Notes under the pieces: model-generated
The model's database searches: none
What the model was told of the DNA's origin: nothing
The model's input: the letters and a program-made list of their open reading frames with translations, nothing else
Part shown: positions 59,285-64,000 of the stretch, piece by piece
How the letters are laid out: each line of letters begins with the position of its first letter
Position numbering within the stretch: position 1 is the stretch's first letter
Made by a program: the position numbers and the translations under genes
Source: Delphinus delphis
Lineage: Eukaryota; Chordata; Mammalia; Artiodactyla; Delphinidae
DNA: 64,000 nucleotides
Direction of reading: 5' to 3'
Assembly (NCBI RefSeq): GCF_949987515.2
Contig: NC_082687.1
Location: 22,428,148 to 22,492,147 of the forward strand

Positions 59285-59440
59285 TCTTCATTTGTTCAAA
59301 AAATACTTTTGGAATGTCTGCTATTTGCCGTGCACTGTTCTAGGCACTTGAGACATATCAGTAAACAAATTAGACAAAGGTCTCTTCCCCAATGAAAATA
59401 TTAAATAGTAAATGTCATAAATAAATATATTGAATAGGAA
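59285..59440 (+). repeat. Ancient mammalian interspersed repeat fragment
   Basis: The signature 'cgtgcactgttctaggcact' followed by 'cagtaaacaaattagacaaa' belongs to the same type of old repeat as at 3490-3700. It is short, and the exact family is uncertain. Confidence 0.5.
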
Positions 59441-59444
59441 GTTA

Positions 59445-59580
59445 TAAAGTGATAATGTTTTGATTTACATTTTCCTGAAGGGTAATGATGTTGAGCATCT
59501 TTTCATGGACGTCATTGACTATTTGTCTTTTTTGGAGAAATGTCTATTCAGATCCTTTGCCCAACTTTTTAAACTCCCGA
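59445..59580 (-). mobile_element. Old L1 fragment, antisense
   Basis: The phrases 'gatgttgagcatcttttcat' and 'agaaatgtctattcagatcc' with 'tttgcccaactttt' after them are classic antisense L1 ORF2 3' sequence. Confidence 0.92.
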
Positions 59581-60079
59581 TCTTTTAAACACTTCATCTG
59601 TTATCACCTGGATTCCTGCTAAGATCCCAACTGATAGGTATCAGAAGACCATCAGATTTATAGAATCTACTTTAATAGATTAAGTACATAATAGATTAAG
59701 TACATAAATTTAGTGAAAGATTTAGGGCAAGCCACTCATGCTGGTTGTGCAAACAAAAAGAAGAAAATCATTTCTGTATGGTTACACTGACCTCAGTCAT
59801 TTCTTTTGAATTAAGGCTGTATCTCAACATGGTCTCTTAACTATCAATTTCCCATTTGAGTCATTTATTGTTAAACCATCCTACAAACACAACACAGTCC
59901 AAGTCCCAGGAAGTGGAATTTTAGGGCTCCAATTTTGTCCATGCCGAATTTCCCAACAAGCTTTAAAAAGCCCTGACAGTTGAAACATCTGAAAACAGCT
60001 ACAGATATGAAATTGAAGACGGCATCTTCTTGTCAAAATAATTCAGACTTTGGTTAAACCAGCAGCTCCAGTAAAGTTG
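59581..60079. other. Non-coding; 16-bp duplication
   Basis: The unit 'taatagattaagtaca' occurs at 59673-59688 and 59689-59704. No gene and no other recognised feature. Confidence 0.55.
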
Positions 60080-60265
60080 TGGTTTGAAGCCACACAGAAC
60101 TGAGTTTGAATATTTACTCTGTTATTCATTGGCTACATGACTTTGGATGTTACTTAACCTGTTTCAGCTTATTTCCTCATCTGTAAAATTAGGATAGTAG
60201 TATTACTATATATATGAAATGGTTGTGATATGTAAGTAAAATAATGCAAACAAGACGCCTGGAAA
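60080..60265 (-). mobile_element. MIR SINE, antisense
   Basis: Contains 'gttattcattggctacatga', 'cttggatgttacttaacc'-like text and 'cttatttcctcatctgtaaa', matching antisense MIR. Confidence 0.85.
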
Positions 60266-60942
60266 GAACGATGTTAAGCAACTATTTCCTTCCCCACTGT
60301 TCTGGCACTGATGTTTCACGTTAGTATGGTTCTGAAAAGTATCTCTCTCCTTCAAAACACTAAGTCCATGCCACCAGAATTTATGCAGTTACGTTACAGA
60401 AGACATTTTATCTATGAAACAGGTGAATACAGTTAGTTATTATATGCTTTATTATAAAAACATTCTAAGATACATTGAAAAATTAATTCCTTTTTTTTTA
60501 AACGACAGTAAATAAGACAAAGTGTTAGGTGTCATAGAGCTTACATTCTAGTTGTGAAGACAGGCAGTCTTTCTGTCTATAAAATCATAGGCCTAAAAAT
60601 AAAACTGTGTATGGGGAGTTTCTCCACCAACCTATATGCCTCAGAAATAGCCTTGTTATTTATCTAAGACATGGATTAAATCACGAGGGTGGGAAAATGT
60701 AGTATCATATCCTCTATTTATAATTGTGAGCATGTTAATATATTGTATTGACAAAATGCCGAGTGAAACAGAGCAGTTCTCTTTTTAATTCATTCCCTGA
60801 GCTGATGAATTATGAAGATGAATTGATGGGCTTGTCTTATGATACTAATGCTCTATCTCAAAGAAGCAAGTGAAAAAGCTTTGACCTTTGGGAACACAAT
60901 GAATTCATAGATAACCAGTCTTCCAGAAGTCCACCCTGAAAA
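60266..60942. other. Non-coding, no recognised feature
   Basis: AT-rich, with no credible frame or recognised repeat. Confidence 0.5.
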
Positions 60943-61242
60943 GTGCACACTTATCTACACACCACAGAGAGGAGCTACACTCTTGACTCAAATAATCGCC
61001 ATGCCTCTCTCATGAAAATTGTGGAACTATTCTTGGACTATAAAAGAGTCCAGTTGTGTGAAGAGCGGCAGAGGAAACTACAAAAGCATTTAGATTGGAC
61101 CCTGCAAGTAGAGAGATTTTTTCGTGAGTGCGAATGCAACATCAAACAAGCACACTGCAAGTATAGAGGATGCTGGCAGTTGCAGAATCTGATTCTGGAT
61201 GCTCTTGTCCTTAAATTATATATAATCGCTTTCATAAAGTGA
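60943..61242 (+). other. Unexplained 99-codon open frame outside recognised repeats
   Basis: The longest open frame that I cannot attribute to a repeat. The predicted product is rich in K, R, E and Q in its middle (a possible short amphipathic helix around residues 27-55). It has four cysteines close together (residues 64-84) and a hydrophobic C-terminus. I know no family with this pattern. There is no visible promoter, splice site or polyadenylation signal tied to it. In AT-rich DNA a frame of this length can arise by chance, so coding status is doubtful. Confidence 0.15.
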
Positions 61243-61284
61243 GTCAATTTGAATTCTCTAGGATACTTTATTCTTTCTTGTCAG

Positions 61285-61750
61285 TCCCTCTATGGAATAT
61301 TCATTCCTGTCCCTGGATTAAAACTTTTATAAACTCCATAGCTTTCCCAATCACTCTCAGATGATAAAAGTCTCTCTCTCTCCTCTCTCTCTTTCTTTTT
61401 TTTTTTTTTGTTTTTAGGTACTAGAAAGTCTAATCAGGGTGATTATCACATCCATCAAGTCTTTGCTCAAAAGTTATCTTCCTTGACCATCTTATTTACC
61501 TTTACAAATCTCTTTTCCACCCCAGCATTCCATATTCTCCTTTGTGCTGTTTTTATTTTCTGCCTTTTAATAAATAATTTGCTGATTTTATTTATTTTCT
61601 GTTTCCTTCACTAGTAAGTTCCTTGAAGGCAAGGATTTTTTTCCTTTTCTTTTCCTGTGTATATGTGTTTTTACTGATTTATTCTTTGAACGTAAAAATG
61701 TGGTGAACACGTTTTACGCACTCACTCAAGCCACATTTGTTAAAAGAGAG
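61285..61750 (+). mobile_element. L2 LINE 3' end, with a CT/T-rich insertion
   Basis: The order 'catcaagtctttgctcaaaa', 'gttatcttccttgaccatct', 'cctttgtgctgtttttattt', then 'cactagtaagttccttgaag' and 'gcaaggattttt' is that of the L2 3' end. A (CT)n/T-run at 61371-61409 interrupts its left part. The 68-codon frame at 61408-61614 lies inside it and is not a gene. Confidence 0.85.
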
Positions 61751-63085
61751 AGTGAATCAGAAATCCAAATTCTCATCTATTTTAATTAAAGCTTTTCTCC
61801 TCTCCCAGCGTGGGCTTACCTAAATAAAGCAGGACACACCCCCTCACGTCCCCTCACTTATCAGCTGCTAATTGTGGATGGAAGAGGCAAGATGTGGGGT
61901 AAGAGAATATAATATGAATTGTGGGTATAATTTGACACCAGGGACAATTTCATTACAATTGTGACACGTGCACAGTTTGCTAATACTTTCCTTTGTGGGA
62001 TGGTTTTGTGGGTCATTGGGAGATTCCACCTTGTTCAGATTCTCTCACCTCCTTAACGTAGGTAGATGCCTTATCTGGCATGCTGCTGGTGACATTACTG
62101 AGCTTCTACAGCCAAATGTTTTATTTGCTGTATTTTAAGTTAAAATAAGTGTGTATAACAAGTGAAATAGTTATATAACATAAAGGTTCATAAAAGCAAA
62201 ACAAAACCATTTTCTTCATCCCCCAATTCCACCAGATAATCAATGCTAATAACCTTTTTCTGTAACTTTCTCCTTGTTCATATGTATAAATATAAGCATA
62301 CATACAAATGTGAGATATCTTTTGTGTGTGTTTATTTTTACTTAATTAAAATCATGCTCTGCTCATTACATTGATAAATTGTACGTATCATGGCTCAATT
62401 TTTTTTTCTAATGTCTTTATTCAGATACAATCAGTAGACTGAACAAGCATGATTAAGGACATAAACACACTTTGTTTTGGTCTCTTTTTCTCACTTTTCT
62501 TTTAACATTTATTTAGAGGGTTTAATCTTTCCTTGCCCCTGGATGAAAATTGAGGTCACTTTTAACTCTCAAATGCAGACTCAATTAGATAATATAGTTT
62601 TCATTCCTAGATACTAATAAGATATTCAGACTTGATTTAACATTAAAATCTTCATCCCTTTCCCGTTTGGATCCACCTAAATAGTTTGCTTTAATGAAAG
62701 TTTCGAATCCAGATGGAATTATTGCAAATCACGTGAGAAAGAGATTCACCTTTACTTCCTTCCACATTGATACCTACTTGTTGTAGACAGCATTTATTAA
62801 ACAAAGTCTTACCCTTCCTACTCAAATGAAATAACTTTTTCCTCTTTTTCTTCATGCTACATTTTCAAATATGTAAGATTGATTTACAGATTTTTCTGCC
62901 TATTTCCTTTGATCTGTTTCTCTATTCCCATGCCAATATTAATGCGATTAAAATGACTCTATCACATGGTCAAACAGCAGGTAAAGAAAAACTCTTCCCT
63001 TCTCTATTCTTCGTTGTCCTACTTTTCTTGGTTTATCTCTGGCATTTAGAGTTCCTCATTAAATAATCAGAACCAATCCTTCACC
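61751..63085. other. Non-coding, no recognised feature
   Basis: AT-rich. Frames of 60-70 codons (62121-62303, 62854-63066) have no recognisable features. Confidence 0.5.
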
Positions 63086-63089
63086 TCCC

Positions 63090-64000
63090 TCATCCTTCTC
63101 CTGTTGGCATTCTGATGGAAATTGCTTTACATTTATTTATTAGTTTGGGGAAGTTTAATATTATGATATAAAAAATTCCTATTTAAGAACATGGAATGAC
63201 TTTCCAATTATTCATATTTTGTTTTATTTTCATCAGTAGTATTTTATAGTTTTAAATTTATAGGTCTGACATGTTTCTTATTAAATTAAGCCCTAAGCAC
63301 TCTACAGTTTTTGTTGCTAGTATGAATATTATTTTCATTTCTAGTTCTAGGAGTTTATACCTATAGAGAAAACTCTATTGATTTTTGTATACTTATACCA
63401 GCCACATAACATACTTCTTTTATCAATCCTGGAAGTTTTTGTATCTCTTAACTGTTATACAATTAAACTATTGGTTAAAAAAATTAATAATAAAATAATT
63501 TTCTCTCTTCCAATGTTTTATACATTTTAAAAAATCTTATTTCATTTGTTAGTACCTCTGAGATATCAGTAGCAAGCATTCCTGATGACTGGTTTACAAT
63601 TTTAATTGAGATAGTTTCAGTTTTGCTCTTTAGAATGATTTGATGTTAGTTTTTGGTAAAAAAAAATCTTTGCAATATTTAAGTGGCATTCTATTTTTCT
63701 CAGAATTTTCACTGAGAATGACTGCTAAGTTTTATCAAATGCTTTTTCAGCATCCATTGATCTGATCACATCATTTTTCTCCCTTAATTTATTGATGTAA
63801 TAAGTTCTCTGAAAAGATTTCATGGTAATTGTACTACCCTTGCATTGCGAAATAAGCCTTTTTTACTCATTGTGCATTACTATTTTGATACATTGCTGGA
63901 GTCTCCTTGCTAATATTTACTTGGAATTCTTGCATCTATATTAAATAATAAGACCAATATGTTTTGGGGGGATCAGCTTTTGATGTTAAAGTTGTTCTGG
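63090..64000 (-). mobile_element. Old L1 ORF2 segment, antisense, runs off the right edge
   Basis: Antisense L1 ORF2 phrases: 'aaatgctttttcagcatcca', 'ttgatctgatcacatcattt', 'cttaatttattgatgtaata' and 'cttgcattgcgaaataagcc'. They correspond to the reverse transcriptase part. All frames are broken and the sequence is well diverged. Confidence 0.85.

Overview
This window is mammalian nuclear DNA, almost certainly from a cetacean. It is AT-rich and gene-poor. I find no protein-coding exon, rRNA gene, functional tRNA gene, CRISPR array or CpG island that I can support. The lineage evidence is a set of eight near-identical copies of a tRNA-Glu-derived SINE of the cetacean CHR type. Each has a head that folds like a tRNA, a GC-rich middle and an A-rich tail, and six have clear target-site duplications. 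Two older, longer copies of the same superfamily and several cetartiodactyl-type L1 3' ends accompany them. Nearly all open reading frames over 60 codons are shadows of these repeats or chance frames in AT-rich DNA.

Layout. 1-1.9 kb: two L1 ORF2 pieces in opposite orientation around a GC-richer unidentified segment, then a 46-bp tandem repeat. 2-9 kb: mostly unrecognised sequence with an ancient repeat split by a SINE, a 61-bp triplication, a double hairpin, a second SINE and a tiny L1 insertion. 9-10 kb: a solo ERV LTR with 4-bp duplications, sitting inside an older repeat. 10-17 kb: a long pyrimidine tract, a SINE, a MIR and small L1 and hAT remnants. 17-24 kb: an older minus-strand SINE, a candidate conserved regulatory block, three LTRs (two MLT1-like, one MER21-like) and two young SINEs. 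24-27.6 kb: old L1 interrupted by a MIR, by a probable processed retrocopy of an mRNA 3' end and by an MLT1-like LTR. 29-34 kb: an old and a young SINE, a MIR and an L1 3' end carrying a templated hairpin.

34-47 kb is mostly unique-looking or very old DNA, with a CTCF-like site, MIRs, L1 tails and a hAT element. 47-53 kb holds an L1 3' end with perfect duplications, an MLT1-like LTR, a MER21-like LTR and a long L1 3' segment. One stretch here (near 49.6 kb) is homologous to a stretch near 43 kb. 53.8-54.6 kb has two SINEs, one truncated and one with an internal duplication of its promoter region. 54.8-57.3 kb is a degraded L1. 58-64 kb contains a MER5A-like element, an MLT1-like LTR, a MIR, an L2 and a final L1 running off the right edge.

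No genes act together here. The window is best read as an intergenic or deep-intronic landscape with layered retrotransposition. I did not find an undescribed biological system. The most interesting items are the unidentified retrocopy at 24.9-25.3 kb, three probable template-switch mutations (6.05, 33.45 and 50.27 kb), the 61-bp triplication, the SINE with a duplicated promoter segment, and the homologous pair at 43.0 and 49.6 kb.
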